Of a DNA stretch of 64,000 nucleotides, positions 19,080 to 27,876 are shown piece after piece. The first letter of the stretch is position 1. Each line of letters begins with the position of its first letter. The translations under genes were made by a program, and so were the position numbers. The notes below the pieces were generated by a model, which was not told the origin of the DNA, searched no databases, and saw only the letters and a list, made by a program, of their open reading frames with translations. The stretch is from Streptomyces sp. NRRL F-2580 (GTDB lineage Bacteria; Actinomycetota; Actinomycetes; Streptomycetales; Streptomycetaceae). The DNA lies in the NCBI RefSeq assembly GCF_000720115.1, contig NZ_JOIR01000005.1, positions 310,001 to 374,000 on the forward strand, written 5' to 3'.

Positions 19080-19572
19080 CCAGGCCGGAACGGGCCACCG
19101 GAAGGTGTCGCGGGTGATCCTGCTGGACCCGGAGGACCGGATCCTGCTGCTGCACGGCTTCGAGCCGGCGGACCCCTCGGACGACTGGTGGTTCACCCCG
19201 GGCGGCGGGCTGGAGGGCAACGAGAGCCGGGAGCAGGCCGCACTGCGCGAGCTGGCGGAGGAGACGGGGATCACAGAGGTGGAGCTGGGGCCGGTGCTGT
19301 GGCACCGCTACTGCTCCTTCCCCTTCGACGGGCGCCGCTGGGAGCAGGACGAGTGGTACTTCCTTGCACGTACCAGCCAGACCGCGACCGAGATGGGCGG
19401 GCTCACCGAGCTGGAGCGGCGCAGCGTCACCGGAGCCAGGTGGTGGACCTCCGAGGAACTTCTCTCGGCCCATGAGACGGTGTACCCGACCAGACTCGCC
19501 GAGCTGCTCCGTACGCTGCTCGACGACGGTCCTCCGGGTGAGCCGGTGGTCCTGGCCCCGGAAATCGTTTAG
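19069..19572 (+). CDS. NUDIX hydrolase
   Basis: A 167-residue NUDIX protein with a full NUDIX box, GGLEGNESREQAALRELAEE followed by TG. The family hydrolyses nucleoside diphosphates linked to another moiety; the substrate here is unknown. The GTG start lies inside sipZ, so translation is coupled to the signal peptidase. The region WWFTPGGG before the box is typical of MutT-like members. Confidence 0.85.
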   Translation: MSADQAGTGHRKVSRVILLDPEDRILLLHGFEPADPSDDWWFTPGGGLEGNESREQAALRELAEETGITEVELGPVLWHRYCSFPFDGRRWEQDEWYFLARTSQTATEMGGLTELERRSVTGARWWTSEELLSAHETVYPTRLAELLRTLLDDGPPGEPVVLAPEIV

Positions 19573-19627
19573 GGGCGCATGGGCCTGGCGCACAATAGGG
19601 GGACGCACGGCTGAAGGGGAACATGCC

Positions 19628-19936
19628 ATGAGTGCCGAGGACCTCGAAAAGTACGAGACCGAGATGGAGCTGAAGCTCTATCGGGAGTACCGCGACGTCG
19701 TCGGGCTGTTCAAGTATGTGATCGAGACCGAACGCCGTTTCTACCTCACCAACGACTACGAGATGCAGGTGCACTCGGTCCAGGGCGAGGTCTTCTTCGA
19801 GGTCTCCATGGCCGACGCGTGGGTCTGGGACATGTACCGGCCGGCCCGCTTCGTGAAGCAGGTCCGGGTGCTGACCTTCAAGGACGTGAACATCGAGGAG
19901 CTCAACAAGAGCGACCTCGAACTGCCCGGCAGCTGA
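19628..19936 (+). CDS. conserved DUF2469 protein
   Basis: A 102-residue protein (MSAEDLEKYETEMELKLYRE) belonging to the small actinobacterial DUF2469 family. It is highly conserved in length and sequence and found near the signal peptidase/yraN region in many actinobacteria. Its function is unknown. A ribosome site GAAGGGGA lies at 19613-19620. A possible -10 (CACAAT) lies upstream at about 19591-19596. A hairpin follows the stop. Confidence 0.85.
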   Translation: MSAEDLEKYETEMELKLYREYRDVVGLFKYVIETERRFYLTNDYEMQVHSVQGEVFFEVSMADAWVWDMYRPARFVKQVRVLTFKDVNIEELNKSDLELPGS

Positions 19937-19939
19937 GTT

Positions 19940-19961
19940 CCCTCACCCGGGAGGGTGAGGG
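19940..19961 (+). terminator. hairpin after the DUF2469 gene
   Basis: A perfect 9-bp stem, CCCTCACCC (19940-19948) and GGGTGAGGG (19953-19961), with a GGGA tetraloop, 3 nt after the stop codon. Confidence 0.75.
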
Positions 19962-19963
19962 GG

Positions 19964-20000
19964 TTGTCCACAACGGCCGGCTTGTCCACCAAGATCCACA
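19964..20000 (+). promoter_or_regulatory. cluster of three DnaA-box-like sequences
   Basis: Within 37 bp the sequence has TTGTCCACA (19964-19972), TTGTCCACC (19982-19990) and AGATCCACA (19992-20000), all in the same orientation. The first is a perfect match to the preferred Streptomyces DnaA box. They lie between the DUF2469 terminator and yraN. They could regulate the yraN-comM-dprA transcripts through DnaA, or titrate it. Function is inference. Confidence 0.45.
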
Positions 20001-20045
20001 AGGTGGGCGGGGACGCGGGACCGTCGGTGCCGGAGGTGGTGCCGG

Positions 20046-20417
20046 ATGAACGCGAAGGGCGTGGCACAGCAGGCATTGGGGCGGTACGGCGAGGAACTCG
20101 CGGCGCGGCGGCTGACCGAGGCCGGGATGACCGTGATCGCGCGGAACTGGCGGTGCCGCGGCGGTGAGATCGACATCGTCGCGCGGGACGGGGACGCCCT
20201 CGTCGTGTGCGAGGTCAAGACCCGCCGGGCGGCTGACTTCGAGCATCCCATGGCCGCCGTGCGGCCTGCCAAGGCCGAGCGCTTACGGGGGCTCGCCGGG
20301 CGGTGGCTCGCCGACCACGGCGGACCGCCCCCGGGCGGCGTGCGCATCGACCTCGTCGGAGTCCTGCTGCCGCGGCGCGGCGCTCCCCTGGTGGAACACG
20401 TCAGGGGGGTGGCCTGA
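20046..20417 (+). CDS. yraN: YraN-family (UPF0102) nuclease-like protein
   Basis: A 123-residue protein with the restriction-endonuclease-like core: [27 protein letters not shown] and VVCEVKTRR. These supply the Glu, Asp and Glu-x-Lys residues of the fold. The cellular role of the family is unclear; links to DNA processing are suggested by its constant association with comM and dprA. It overlaps comM by 1 nt (TGATG). Confidence 0.9.
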   Translation: MNAKGVAQQALGRYGEELAARRLTEAGMTVIARNWRCRGGEIDIVARDGDALVVCEVKTRRAADFEHPMAAVRPAKAERLRGLAGRWLADHGGPPPGGVRIDLVGVLLPRRGAPLVEHVRGVA

Positions 20418-22051
20418 TGGGCTTCGCGCGAGCCTGCTCGGTGGCCCTGATCGGCGTCGACGGGGTGGTGGTCGAGGTCCAGGCAGATCTGGAGCCCGGG
20501 GTCGCGGCCTTCACCCTGGTGGGGCTGCCGGACAAGACCCTCGTCGAGAGCCGGGACCGGGTGCGGGCGGCCGTGGTCAACTCCGGTGCGGCCTGGCCGC
20601 AGAAGAAGCTCACGGTCGGGCTCAGCCCCGCCTCCGTGCCGAAGTCCGGCGCCGGATTCGACCTGGCCGTCGCCGCGGCCGTGCTCGGGGCCGCCGAGGT
20701 GGTCGACCCGGTCGCCATCGCCGACCTCGTCCTCATCGGTGAGCTGGGACTGGACGGCCGGGTGCGTCCCGTCCGCGGGATCCTGCCCGCGGTCCTCGCC
20801 GCGGCGGAGGCCGGATACCGGCAGGTGGTCGTGCCGCAGCAGTGCGCCGCCGAGGCCGCCCTCGTGCCGGACGTCTCGGTGCTCGGCGTGCGCAGCCTGC
20901 GCCAGCTGATCGCGGTCCTGACCGACGGGGTGGTCCCCGAGGAGGAGCCGCCCGAACCGCCGGGGCGCCCCGATCCGATACTGGCCGGCCTGCTCGTCCC
21001 CGGGGCGGGGCTGGGCACGGGTCTCGCCCCCGGCCGCGGCGGCCGCGGGGACGCCGCGGACTTCCCCGACCTCGCCGACGTGGCCGGGCAGCACACGGCC
21101 CGCCGCGCCCTGGAGGTGGCGGCCGCCGGAGGCCACCACCTGTTCCTCAGCGGACCCCCGGGCGCGGGGAAGACGATGCTGGCCGAGCGGCTGCCCTGGA
21201 TCCTGCCGCCGCTCACCCGCCAGGACTCGGTCGAGGTCACGGCCGTGCACTCGGTCGCGGGAATCCTCCCGCCCGGCGAACCACTGGTCGCCCGGCCGCC
21301 GTACTGCGCACCGCACCATTCGGCGACCATGCAGTCCCTGGTGGGCGGCGGCACCGGCGTCCCCAGGCCCGGGGCGGTCTCCCTGGCCCACCGCGGCGTG
21401 CTCTTCCTGGACGAGGCCGCCGAGTTCCACAGCCGGGCCCTGGACGCGCTGCGCCAGCCCCTCGAATCGGGACACGTGGTCATCGCCCGCGCGGCCGGGG
21501 TGGTGAGGCTGCCGGCCCGGTTCCTGATGGTGCTTGCCGCGAACCCGTGCCCGTGCGGGCGCCACACCCTGCTGGGAGCCGGGTGCGAATGCCCGCCCTC
21601 GGTGATCCGGCGCTACCAGGCGCGGCTGTCCGGGCCGCTGCTCGACCGGGTGGACCTCAGGGTGCAGGTCGAGCCCGTGACCCGCTCCGATCTGCTGGGG
21701 CAGGGCGGGCGGGGAGAAGCCACCGCCGTGGTCGCCGGGCGGGTGCGGGAGGCCCGGGAGCGCGCCGCGGCCCGGCTCGCCGGCACCCCCTGGCGGCTCA
21801 ACTCCGAAGTGCCCGGACAGGAGCTGCGGACCCGGTGGCAGGTGGGCCCGGGGGCACTGGCGCAGGCCGAGCGCGATCTGGAGCGGGGGCTGCTCACCGC
21901 GCGCGGGCTGGACCGGGTCCTGCGGGTCGCCTGGACCGTCGCCGACCTGCGGGGGCGGGACCGGCCCGACGCGCTGGACGTGGCGGTGGCGCTGGAGCTG
22001 CGGACCGGGATCACCCGCGGGGCGATCCCGGTGACGGGAGGCGCGACGTGA
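20417..22051 (+). CDS. comM: ComM/YifB-family AAA+ Mg-chelatase-like ATPase
   Basis: A 544-residue protein. Its N-terminal Lon-protease-like domain carries the conserved VGLPDKTLVESRDRVRAAV. The AAA+ core has Walker A SGPPGAGKTMLAER and Walker B LFLDEAAEF. A C-terminal Mg-chelatase C domain follows. ComM is a hexameric helicase that promotes branch migration during integration of transformed DNA in Vibrio; in Streptomyces the role is unproven. It overlaps yraN by 1 nt and dprA by 4 nt (GTGA), so the three are one translational unit. Confidence 0.93.
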   Translation: MGFARACSVALIGVDGVVVEVQADLEPGVAAFTLVGLPDKTLVESRDRVRAAVVNSGAAWPQKKLTVGLSPASVPKSGAGFDLAVAAAVLGAAEVVDPVAIADLVLIGELGLDGRVRPVRGILPAVLAAAEAGYRQVVVPQQCAAEAALVPDVSVLGVRSLRQLIAVLTDGVVPEEEPPEPPGRPDPILAGLLVPGAGLGTGLAPGRGGRGDAADFPDLADVAGQHTARRALEVAAAGGHHLFLSGPPGAGKTMLAERLPWILPPLTRQDSVEVTAVHSVAGILPPGEPLVARPPYCAPHHSATMQSLVGGGTGVPRPGAVSLAHRGVLFLDEAAEFHSRALDALRQPLESGHVVIARAAGVVRLPARFLMVLAANPCPCGRHTLLGAGCECPPSVIRRYQARLSGPLLDRVDLRVQVEPVTRSDLLGQGGRGEATAVVAGRVREARERAAARLAGTPWRLNSEVPGQELRTRWQVGPGALAQAERDLERGLLTARGLDRVLRVAWTVADLRGRDRPDALDVAVALELRTGITRGAIPVTGGAT

Positions 22052-23223
22052 CCGGCGCCGGCGAAGGGGAACTGCTGGCGCGGGCGGCGCTCACACGGGT
22101 GCTGGAGCCCGGGGACGAGCACGGCGGGCGCTGGCTGCGCGAGCACGGCGCGGTCGGGCTGATGGGGCTGCTCACCGGCCCCGAGGCGGGATCGGAGGCC
22201 CCGGCCGGAGTGGGACCGGAGCGGCTCGCCGGATACCGCAGACGGGCGGCGCTGGCCGATCCGCGCCGCGACCTCGAACAGGCCGCCGCGGCGGGAGGCC
22301 GGTTCGTGTTCCCGGGATCGGCGGAGTGGCCGACCCAGCTCGACGACCTCGGCGACGCCCGCCCCGTCGGGCTGTGGCTGCGGGGCCGGCCGAACTTGCG
22401 GACGTGGGCGCTGCGTTCGGTCGCCGTGGTCGGGGCCCGGGCCTGCACCCCGTACGGCGCGCACATGGCCCAGACTCTGGCCGCCGGGCTCGCCGAGCGG
22501 GGCTGGGTCGTGGTCTCCGGGGCCGCGTTCGGCATCGACGGCGCCGCCCACCGCGGGGCCCTCGCCCCGAGCGGCGCGACCGCGGCGGTGCTCGCCTGCG
22601 GGGTGGACGTCGCCTACCCCCGCGGACACTCCGGGCTGCTCGACCGGATCGCCGGCCAGGGGCTGATCCTCGGGGAGCTGCCGCCCGGCAGCCACCCGAC
22701 CCCCAGCCGGTTCGTCCTGCGCAACCGGGTCATCGCCGCCCTCACCCGGGGCACGGTCGTCGTGGAGGCCGCCCACCGCAGCGGTTCCCTGGTCACCGCC
22801 CGGCGGGCCCAGCAGCTCGGGCGGATCACGATGGGCATCCCGGGGCCCGCCACCAGCGCGCTCTCGGCCGGGGTGCACGAGCTGCTGAGGGGCGAGGCCG
22901 CGCTCGTCACCGACGCGGCGGAAGTCGTCGAACTGGTGGGCGCCATGGGGGAGCTGGCTCCCGAGCGGCGCGGCCCGGTGCTCGCCCGGGACCTGCTGGA
23001 CCGGGACACCGTCCGAGTGCTCGAAGCGCTCCCGGCCGGACGCCCGGCTGACGCGGCGGAGGTGGCACTTGCCTCCGGCACCGGCACCGATGAAGTCATC
23101 GGCAGACTGTACGAACTTCACTCTCTGGGGTTCGTCGAACGGCAGGGCGACGGCTGGCAGTTGAGCAGACACACGGCTGGAGGGGACACACAAACCCGGT
23201 CCGCCCGGCGAGGCGGTCGTTGA
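22048..23223 (+). CDS. dprA: DNA processing protein DprA
   Basis: A 391-residue DprA. The Rossmann core is visible as VVGARACTPYG, VVSGAAFGIDGAAHRGAL, the GVDVAYPRGH segment and RFVLRNRVIAALTRGTVVVE. A C-terminal winged-helix-like domain follows (VRVLEALPAG onward). DprA loads RecA on single-stranded DNA in natural transformation and is widely kept in non-transformable bacteria. The start is a GTG overlapping the comM stop. Confidence 0.93.
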   Translation: MTGAGEGELLARAALTRVLEPGDEHGGRWLREHGAVGLMGLLTGPEAGSEAPAGVGPERLAGYRRRAALADPRRDLEQAAAAGGRFVFPGSAEWPTQLDDLGDARPVGLWLRGRPNLRTWALRSVAVVGARACTPYGAHMAQTLAAGLAERGWVVVSGAAFGIDGAAHRGALAPSGATAAVLACGVDVAYPRGHSGLLDRIAGQGLILGELPPGSHPTPSRFVLRNRVIAALTRGTVVVEAAHRSGSLVTARRAQQLGRITMGIPGPATSALSAGVHELLRGEAALVTDAAEVVELVGAMGELAPERRGPVLARDLLDRDTVRVLEALPAGRPADAAEVALASGTGTDEVIGRLYELHSLGFVERQGDGWQLSRHTAGGDTQTRSARRGGR

Positions 23224-23432
23224 CCTGGGGAGTTCCGGTGAAAGAGTGAAACCGATGAGAGACGCGGTCTTCCCGATGGCAGCCGCCGGGACCGTGCGCG
23301 CGGCGCCGGTCCCGGGCGGCGCGTGCGAGCCGGGGCGCGCCTGTGCCCCCGCGCCATCCCGTACTCTTCGCGCACCGCGACACTTCCGTCACGCTACGCT
23401 CCCAAGGAATCCGGCTCCGGCAAAGGCGAAGC

Positions 23433-24269
23433 ATGCCCCAGCACACCTCAGGGTCTGACCGCGCTGCGGTGCCCCCCGCTGCCCGCGGCAGCGTGCGGTC
23501 CACCGCGCCCTCGTCCCTGGAGGTGCTGTGGCGCTCGTACAAGGAATCGGGTGACGAGCGACTGCGGGAGCAATTGATCCTGCACTACTCGCCCCTGGTG
23601 AAGTACGTCGCCGGCCGCGTCAGCGTGGGGCTGCCGCCCAATGTCGAGCAGGCCGACTTCGTCTCATCCGGGGTCTTCGGACTGATCGACGCCATCGAGA
23701 AGTTCGACATCGACAGGTCGATCAAGTTCGAGACGTACGCGATCACCCGGATCCGCGGCGCCATGATCGACGAACTGCGGGCCCTGGACTGGATCCCCCG
23801 CTCCGTCCGGCAGAAGGCGCGGGCCGTGGAGCGGGCGTACGCCACGCTGGAGGCGCAGCTGCGGCGCACCCCGACGGAGAGCGAGGTCGCCGGGGAGATG
23901 GGCATCGGGGTGGAGGACCTCCACACCGTCTTCAGCCAGTTGTCCCTCGCGAACGTGGTCGCGCTGGAGGAGCTGCTGCACGTCGGCGGCGAGGGCGGCG
24001 ACCGCCTCTCGCTGATGGACACCCTGGAGGACACCGCCGCCGACAACCCGGTCGAGGTGGCGGAGGACCGCGAACTGCGGCGCCTGCTGGCGCGGGCCAT
24101 CAACACACTGCCCGAGCGGGAGAAGACCGTGGTGACCCTCTACTACTACGAGGGCCTCACGCTCGCCGAGATCGGGAACGTGCTGGGCGTCACCGAGAGC
24201 CGGGTCAGTCAGATCCACACCAAGTCCGTCCTGCAGCTGCGCGCGAAGTTGGCGGATGTAGGACGGTGA
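23433..24269 (+). CDS. whiG: RNA polymerase sigma factor WhiG (FliA family)
   Basis: A 278-residue group 3 sigma factor that commits aerial hyphae of Streptomyces to sporulation. Region 2 includes [40 protein letters not shown] and [18 protein letters not shown]. Region 4 includes [19 protein letters not shown] and the helix-turn-helix [19 protein letters not shown]. The ATG at 23433 gives [13 protein letters not shown]; the ribosome site is weak. Its activity is controlled by the anti-sigma factor RsiG with c-di-GMP (family knowledge; that gene is not here). A 209-bp upstream gap from dprA leaves room for its own promoter. Confidence 0.95.
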   Translation: MPQHTSGSDRAAVPPAARGSVRSTAPSSLEVLWRSYKESGDERLREQLILHYSPLVKYVAGRVSVGLPPNVEQADFVSSGVFGLIDAIEKFDIDRSIKFETYAITRIRGAMIDELRALDWIPRSVRQKARAVERAYATLEAQLRRTPTESEVAGEMGIGVEDLHTVFSQLSLANVVALEELLHVGGEGGDRLSLMDTLEDTAADNPVEVAEDRELRRLLARAINTLPEREKTVVTLYYYEGLTLAEIGNVLGVTESRVSQIHTKSVLQLRAKLADVGR

Positions 24270-24297
24270 GCTTGCGCCACGTCCGTAGAGTGGATGC

Positions 24298-24879
24298 GTG
24301 CCCAGGATTCGAGCGGCCTCCGTGGCCGAGCACCGGTCGATGCAGCGCGGCGCCCTCTTGGACGCCGCGCGTTCCCTGCTGTCCGAAGGCGGGACGGAGG
24401 CGCTGACCTTCCCAGCCCTGGCGGAGCGGACCGGGCTCGCCCGGTCCTCCGTGTACGAATACTTCCGCTCCCGCGCGGCCGTCGTCGAAGAGCTGTGCGC
24501 GGTGGACTTCCCCGTGTGGGCCGCCGAGATCGAGGCGGCGATGGAGCGGGCCCCGTCGCCGGAGGCGAAGATCGAGGCCTACGTGCGGAGCCAGTTGGGG
24601 CTGGTGGGGGACCAGCGGCACCGGGCGGTGGTGGCCATCTCGGCGAGCGAGCTGGACGCCGGGGCGCGGGAGAAGATCCGTGCGGCGCACGGGGGACTGG
24701 TCGCGATGATCGTCGAGGCGCTCGCCGCCCTCGGGCAGCAGGAGCCCCGGCTCGCGGCGATGCTCCTCCAGGGCGTGGTGGACGCCGCCGTCCGGCGGAT
24801 CGAGCTCGGGGCCGCCGAGGATCCGGCCGTGGTGACGGAGGCGGCCGTGGCCATGGCCCTGCGGGGCGTGCGCGGCTGA
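24298..24879 (+). CDS. TetR-family transcriptional regulator
   Basis: A 193-residue repressor-type protein. The N-terminal helix-turn-helix runs MQRGALLDAARSLLSEGG and then FPALAERTGLARSSVYEYF. The C-terminal ligand domain is Ala/Glu-rich. GTG 24298 is 28 nt after whiG. No adjacent target gene is obvious; the next gene faces the other way. Its ligand and operator are unknown. Confidence 0.88.
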   Translation: MPRIRAASVAEHRSMQRGALLDAARSLLSEGGTEALTFPALAERTGLARSSVYEYFRSRAAVVEELCAVDFPVWAAEIEAAMERAPSPEAKIEAYVRSQLGLVGDQRHRAVVAISASELDAGAREKIRAAHGGLVAMIVEALAALGQQEPRLAAMLLQGVVDAAVRRIELGAAEDPAVVTEAAVAMALRGVRG

Positions 24880-24917
24880 GGCCCTGGGGCTGCGCCCCGG
24901 ACCCCGCGCCCACACGC

Positions 24918-25095
24918 CGGCGGGGCTGAATCTCGCTCCCGCTGGGTGTGCCGGTGCGGCTCAAGGATCGGGGCTCCGCCCCGGGCCCGTGCCTACACGT
25001 CGGCGGGGCTGAATCTCGCTCCCGCTGGGTGTGCCGGTGCGGCTCAAGGGTCTGGGCTCCCCCCTCGGCCCCGCGCCTCAAACGTCGGCGGGGCT
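24918..25095. repeat. 49-bp perfect direct repeat with degenerate third unit
   Basis: A 49-bp segment beginning CGGCGGGGCTGAATCTCGCT occurs identically at 24918-24966 and 25001-25049 (period 83 bp). A third start (CGGCGGGGCTG) lies at 25086. The spacers are similar GGGGCTCCGCCCC-type palindromic stretches. The array lies between the tetR and M23 peptidase stops. It resembles the mobile GC-rich intergenic repeats of Streptomyces. The second copy supplies the C-terminal codons and stop of the peptidase. Confidence 0.9.
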
Positions 25096-25568
25096 GGATT
25101 CGGCAGGAGGCGGGGGGTCGGGTGGGGGGCGAGGGTGAGCGGGTTGAGGTACGTCTCGCCTGACAGGAGGCCCCAGTGGAGGCAGGGCTGCGGGCAGTGG
25201 GAGCCCTCCGTCAGGACCGCCACCACCTGGCCCGCCGTGACCTCCTCGCCCTCCGTGACCAGTGGGCGGACCGGTTCGTAGGTCGTGCGCAGGCCGTTCG
25301 GAAGGGTCAGGGAGAGCACCCCGCGACCCGCGACCAGCCCGGCGTAGTGGACCCGGCCGGGCCCGACCGCGCGGAGCTCCGCGCCCACCGGGGCGGACAG
25401 GTCCACGCCGCGGTGCCCGGCCGCGTACGGGGTCGGCGGCGGGTCCCACCAGCGGGCCACCCTCAGGGGCGCGGGCAGCGGCCGGACGCCGGGAACGGGC
25501 CCGGGAGCGGGTCCCGGAAGGACCGCCTGGGCCAGGACCAGGAGCAGGCTGAGCAGCAAGGTCGTCAT
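25044..25568 (-). CDS. secreted M23-family (LytM-like) peptidase domain protein
   Basis: A 174-residue protein with an N-terminal signal peptide ([20 protein letters not shown]). The M23 core follows: [37 protein letters not shown] and a final HWGLL motif. The usual first HxxxD pair (HRGVD) and the HxG-like HWG are present. The family cleaves peptidoglycan cross-links. The last residues (GRGGSPDP) are encoded by an intergenic repeat, so the native C-terminus may have been changed. It is transcribed away from rpsB. Confidence 0.85.
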   Translation of the reverse strand: MTTLLLSLLLVLAQAVLPGPAPGPVPGVRPLPAPLRVARWWDPPPTPYAAGHRGVDLSAPVGAELRAVGPGRVHYAGLVAGRGVLSLTLPNGLRTTYEPVRPLVTEGEEVTAGQVVAVLTEGSHCPQPCLHWGLLSGETYLNPLTLAPHPTPRLLPNPAPPTFEARGRGGSPDP

Positions 25569-25627
25569 GGGCCGTAGCGTCCCGCGCCCGCACACGGCCG
25601 AGGGCCGGCCTGTGGACGGGCCGGGCG

Positions 25628-25637
25628 TTGTGGACAA
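25628..25637 (-). promoter_or_regulatory. DnaA box in the rpsB upstream region
   Basis: The minus strand reads TTGTCCACAA, a perfect Streptomyces DnaA box, between the divergent M23 peptidase and rpsB. Possible DnaA control or titration; no function is shown. Confidence 0.35.
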
Positions 25638-25818
25638 CGGCGTCACCCGGCATACCGCCGGGTCCCGTACACTTCTTGTGGCGATCCGGGTCACCGGGTC
25701 GACTTCGCACGCCCCAGCACCAGCCCGAAACGGCCAGGTGGCAGCGTCTCTCGGTCCCTCATGGGGCAGGGCGCGGTGGGGCGTCAGGAACCAAAACCGA
25801 GAAACCAAGGAGATGGCC

Positions 25819-26742
25819 ATGGCCGTCGTCACGATGCGGGAGCTGCTGGAAAGCGGCGTCCACTTCGGTCACCAGACCCGTCGTTGGAACCCGAAGATGA
25901 AGCGCTTCATCTTCACGGAGCGCAACGGCATCTACATCATCGACCTGCTGCAGTCGCTGTCGTACATCGACCGCGCCTACGAGTTCGTGAAGGAGACCGT
26001 CGCGCACGGTGGCTCCATCATGTTCGTCGGTACCAAGAAGCAGGCCCAGGAGGCCATCGCCGAGCAGGCGACGCGCGTTGGTATGCCGTACGTCAACCAG
26101 CGGTGGCTGGGTGGCATGCTCACCAACTTCTCCACCGTCTACAAGCGCCTTCAGCGTCTGAAGGAGCTTGAGGCGATCGACTTCGAGGACGTCGCCGCCT
26201 CGGGTCTCACCAAGAAGGAGCTCCTGGTCCTCTCCCGCGAGAAGACCAAGCTGGAGAAGACCCTCGGTGGTATCCGCGAGATGTCGAAGGTCCCCAGCGC
26301 CGTCTGGATCGTCGACACCAAGAAGGAGCACATCGCCGTCGGTGAGGCGCGCAAGCTGCACATCCCGGTCGTCGCGATCCTCGACACCAACTGCGACCCC
26401 GACGAGGTCGACTACAAGATCCCGGGTAACGACGACGCGATCCGTTCCGTCACCCTGCTCACCCGCGTGATCGCCGACGCCGTCGCCGAGGGCCTCATCG
26501 CCCGCTCCGGCGCTGCGACCGGCGACTCGAAGCCGGGCGAGAAGGCCGCCGCCGAGCCGCTCGCCGAGTGGGAGCGCGACCTGCTCGAGGGTGACAAGAA
26601 GGCCGACGACGCCGAGGCCGCCCCGGCCCCGGCCGCCGAGGCTGAGGCCCCGGCCGCCGACGCCGAGGCCGCCCCGGCCGACGCCGAGGCCGCCCCGGCC
26701 GCCGAGGCTGAGGCCCCGGCCGCCGACGCCGAGCAGGCCTGA
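25819..26742 (+). CDS. rpsB: 30S ribosomal protein S2
   Basis: A 307-residue S2. The core is canonical ([20 protein letters not shown], then [18 protein letters not shown]). The last 50 residues are a low-complexity Ala/Glu/Pro extension built from repeated [13 protein letters not shown] units, as in other streptomycetes. ATG 25819 is chosen because AAGGAG (25807-25812) is 6 nt upstream; an in-frame ATG at 25813 directly abuts that site. The 250-bp upstream region holds a CCCGGC/GCCGGG hairpin and a TACACT -10 candidate at 25668. Confidence 0.97.
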   Translation: MAVVTMRELLESGVHFGHQTRRWNPKMKRFIFTERNGIYIIDLLQSLSYIDRAYEFVKETVAHGGSIMFVGTKKQAQEAIAEQATRVGMPYVNQRWLGGMLTNFSTVYKRLQRLKELEAIDFEDVAASGLTKKELLVLSREKTKLEKTLGGIREMSKVPSAVWIVDTKKEHIAVGEARKLHIPVVAILDTNCDPDEVDYKIPGNDDAIRSVTLLTRVIADAVAEGLIARSGAATGDSKPGEKAAAEPLAEWERDLLEGDKKADDAEAAPAPAAEAEAPAADAEAAPADAEAAPAAEAEAPAADAEQA

Positions 26743-26795
26743 CCCACTGAGAGCGCCCGGTGTTCACACGCCGGGCACTCACAGCACGGACGATG

Positions 26796-26836
26796 ACGGC
26801 GGGGGAGCCGCGCCACGAGCGCGGCACCTCCGCCGT
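26796..26836 (+). terminator. compound hairpin between rpsB and tsf
   Basis: An outer ACGGCGG/CCGCCGT stem (26796-26802, 26830-26836) encloses an inner GCCGCGC/GCGCGGC stem (26807-26813, 26819-26825) with a CACGA loop. A smaller GCCCGG/CCGGGC hairpin precedes it at 26755-26776. As tsf follows by 42 nt, this is likely a partial terminator or a processing element. Confidence 0.65.
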
Positions 26837-26877
26837 TCACCCGTAGATCTACGACTTCGAGAGAGAATCACAGACTC

Positions 26878-27714
26878 ATGGCGAACTACACCGCCGCTGA
26901 CGTCAAGAAGCTCCGCGAGCTCACCGGCGCCGGCATGCTGGACTGCAAGAACGCGCTCGTGGACGCCGACGGTGACGTCGACAAGGCCCAGGAAGCGCTC
27001 CGCATCAAGGGTCAGAAGGGCGTCGCCAAGCGCGAAGGCCGTTCTGCCGAGAACGGTGCGGTCGTCTCCCTCATCGCCGACGACAACACCTCCGGTGTCA
27101 TCGTCGAGCTGAAGTGCGAGACCGACTTCGTCGCCAAGGGCGAGAAGTTCCTGGCCGTCGCCAACCAGCTGGCCGCCCACGTGGCCGCCACCTCCCCGGC
27201 CGACATCGAGGCGCTCCTCGCGTCCGAGATCGAGCCCGGCAAGACCGTCACCGCTTTCGTCGACGAGGCCAACGCCAACCTCGGCGAGAAGATCGTCCTG
27301 GACCGCTTCGCGCAGTTCAACGGCGGCTACGTGACCGCGTACATGCACCGCACGATGCCCGACCTGCCGTTCCAGATCGGCGTCCTGGTCGAGCTCGACA
27401 AGGAGAACGCGGAGGTCGCCCGCGGCGTCGCGCAGCACATCGCCGCGTTCGCCCCGCAGTGGCTGTCCGCCGAGGACGTCCCGGCCGAGAAGGTCGAGTC
27501 CGAGCGTCGCATCGCCGAAGAGGTCACCCGCGCGGAGGGCAAGCCCGAGGCTGCCATCGCGAAGATCGTCGAGGGTCGCGTCAACGGCTTCTTCAAGGAC
27601 GCCACGCTGCTCGGCCAGGCGTACGCCCTGGACAACAAGAAGTCCGTCCAGAAGGTTCTGGACGAGGCCGGTGTCACCCTGAAGCGCTTCACCCGCATCA
27701 AGGTCGGCATCTGA
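26878..27714 (+). CDS. tsf: elongation factor Ts
   Basis: A 278-residue EF-Ts, the guanine nucleotide exchange factor for EF-Tu. The N-terminal UBA-like domain reads TAADVKKLRELTGAGMLDCK, and the signature LKCETDFVAKGEKF marks the core. Its pairing with rpsB is conserved. It ends in a strong terminator. Confidence 0.97.
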   Translation: MANYTAADVKKLRELTGAGMLDCKNALVDADGDVDKAQEALRIKGQKGVAKREGRSAENGAVVSLIADDNTSGVIVELKCETDFVAKGEKFLAVANQLAAHVAATSPADIEALLASEIEPGKTVTAFVDEANANLGEKIVLDRFAQFNGGYVTAYMHRTMPDLPFQIGVLVELDKENAEVARGVAQHIAAFAPQWLSAEDVPAEKVESERRIAEEVTRAEGKPEAAIAKIVEGRVNGFFKDATLLGQAYALDNKKSVQKVLDEAGVTLKRFTRIKVGI

Positions 27715-27802
27715 GTCCGTCCGTACGCGACGGACACCGGACCCCGGTAGGGTCTGAAGCAGTCGTCCGCGCTTGCGCGAGGCGACCGCAGATCTGACGA
27801 GG

Positions 27803-27849
27803 AGGCCATTGCCGTAGAGGGAACCGCAAGGACCCACCGGCAATGGCCT
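27803..27849 (+). terminator. tsf terminator
   Basis: A perfect 12-bp stem, AGGCCATTGCCG (27803-27814) and CGGCAATGGCCT (27838-27849), with a 23-nt loop, followed by TCTTCGTATGT. It lies about 90 nt after the tsf stop and just upstream of pyrH. The 23-nt loop is unusually large. Confidence 0.8.
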
Positions 27850-27876
27850 TCTTCGTATGTGCACGAGGAGATCTCC

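Noticed and set aside
24918..25095. CRISPR array or insertion sequence end
   Set aside because: Spacers are themselves similar GC palindromes, no cas or transposase gene is near, and the repeat is not palindromic at its ends.
25813..25818. ATG at 25813 as the rpsB start
   Set aside because: It directly abuts the Shine-Dalgarno; the ATG at 25819 has proper 6-nt spacing.
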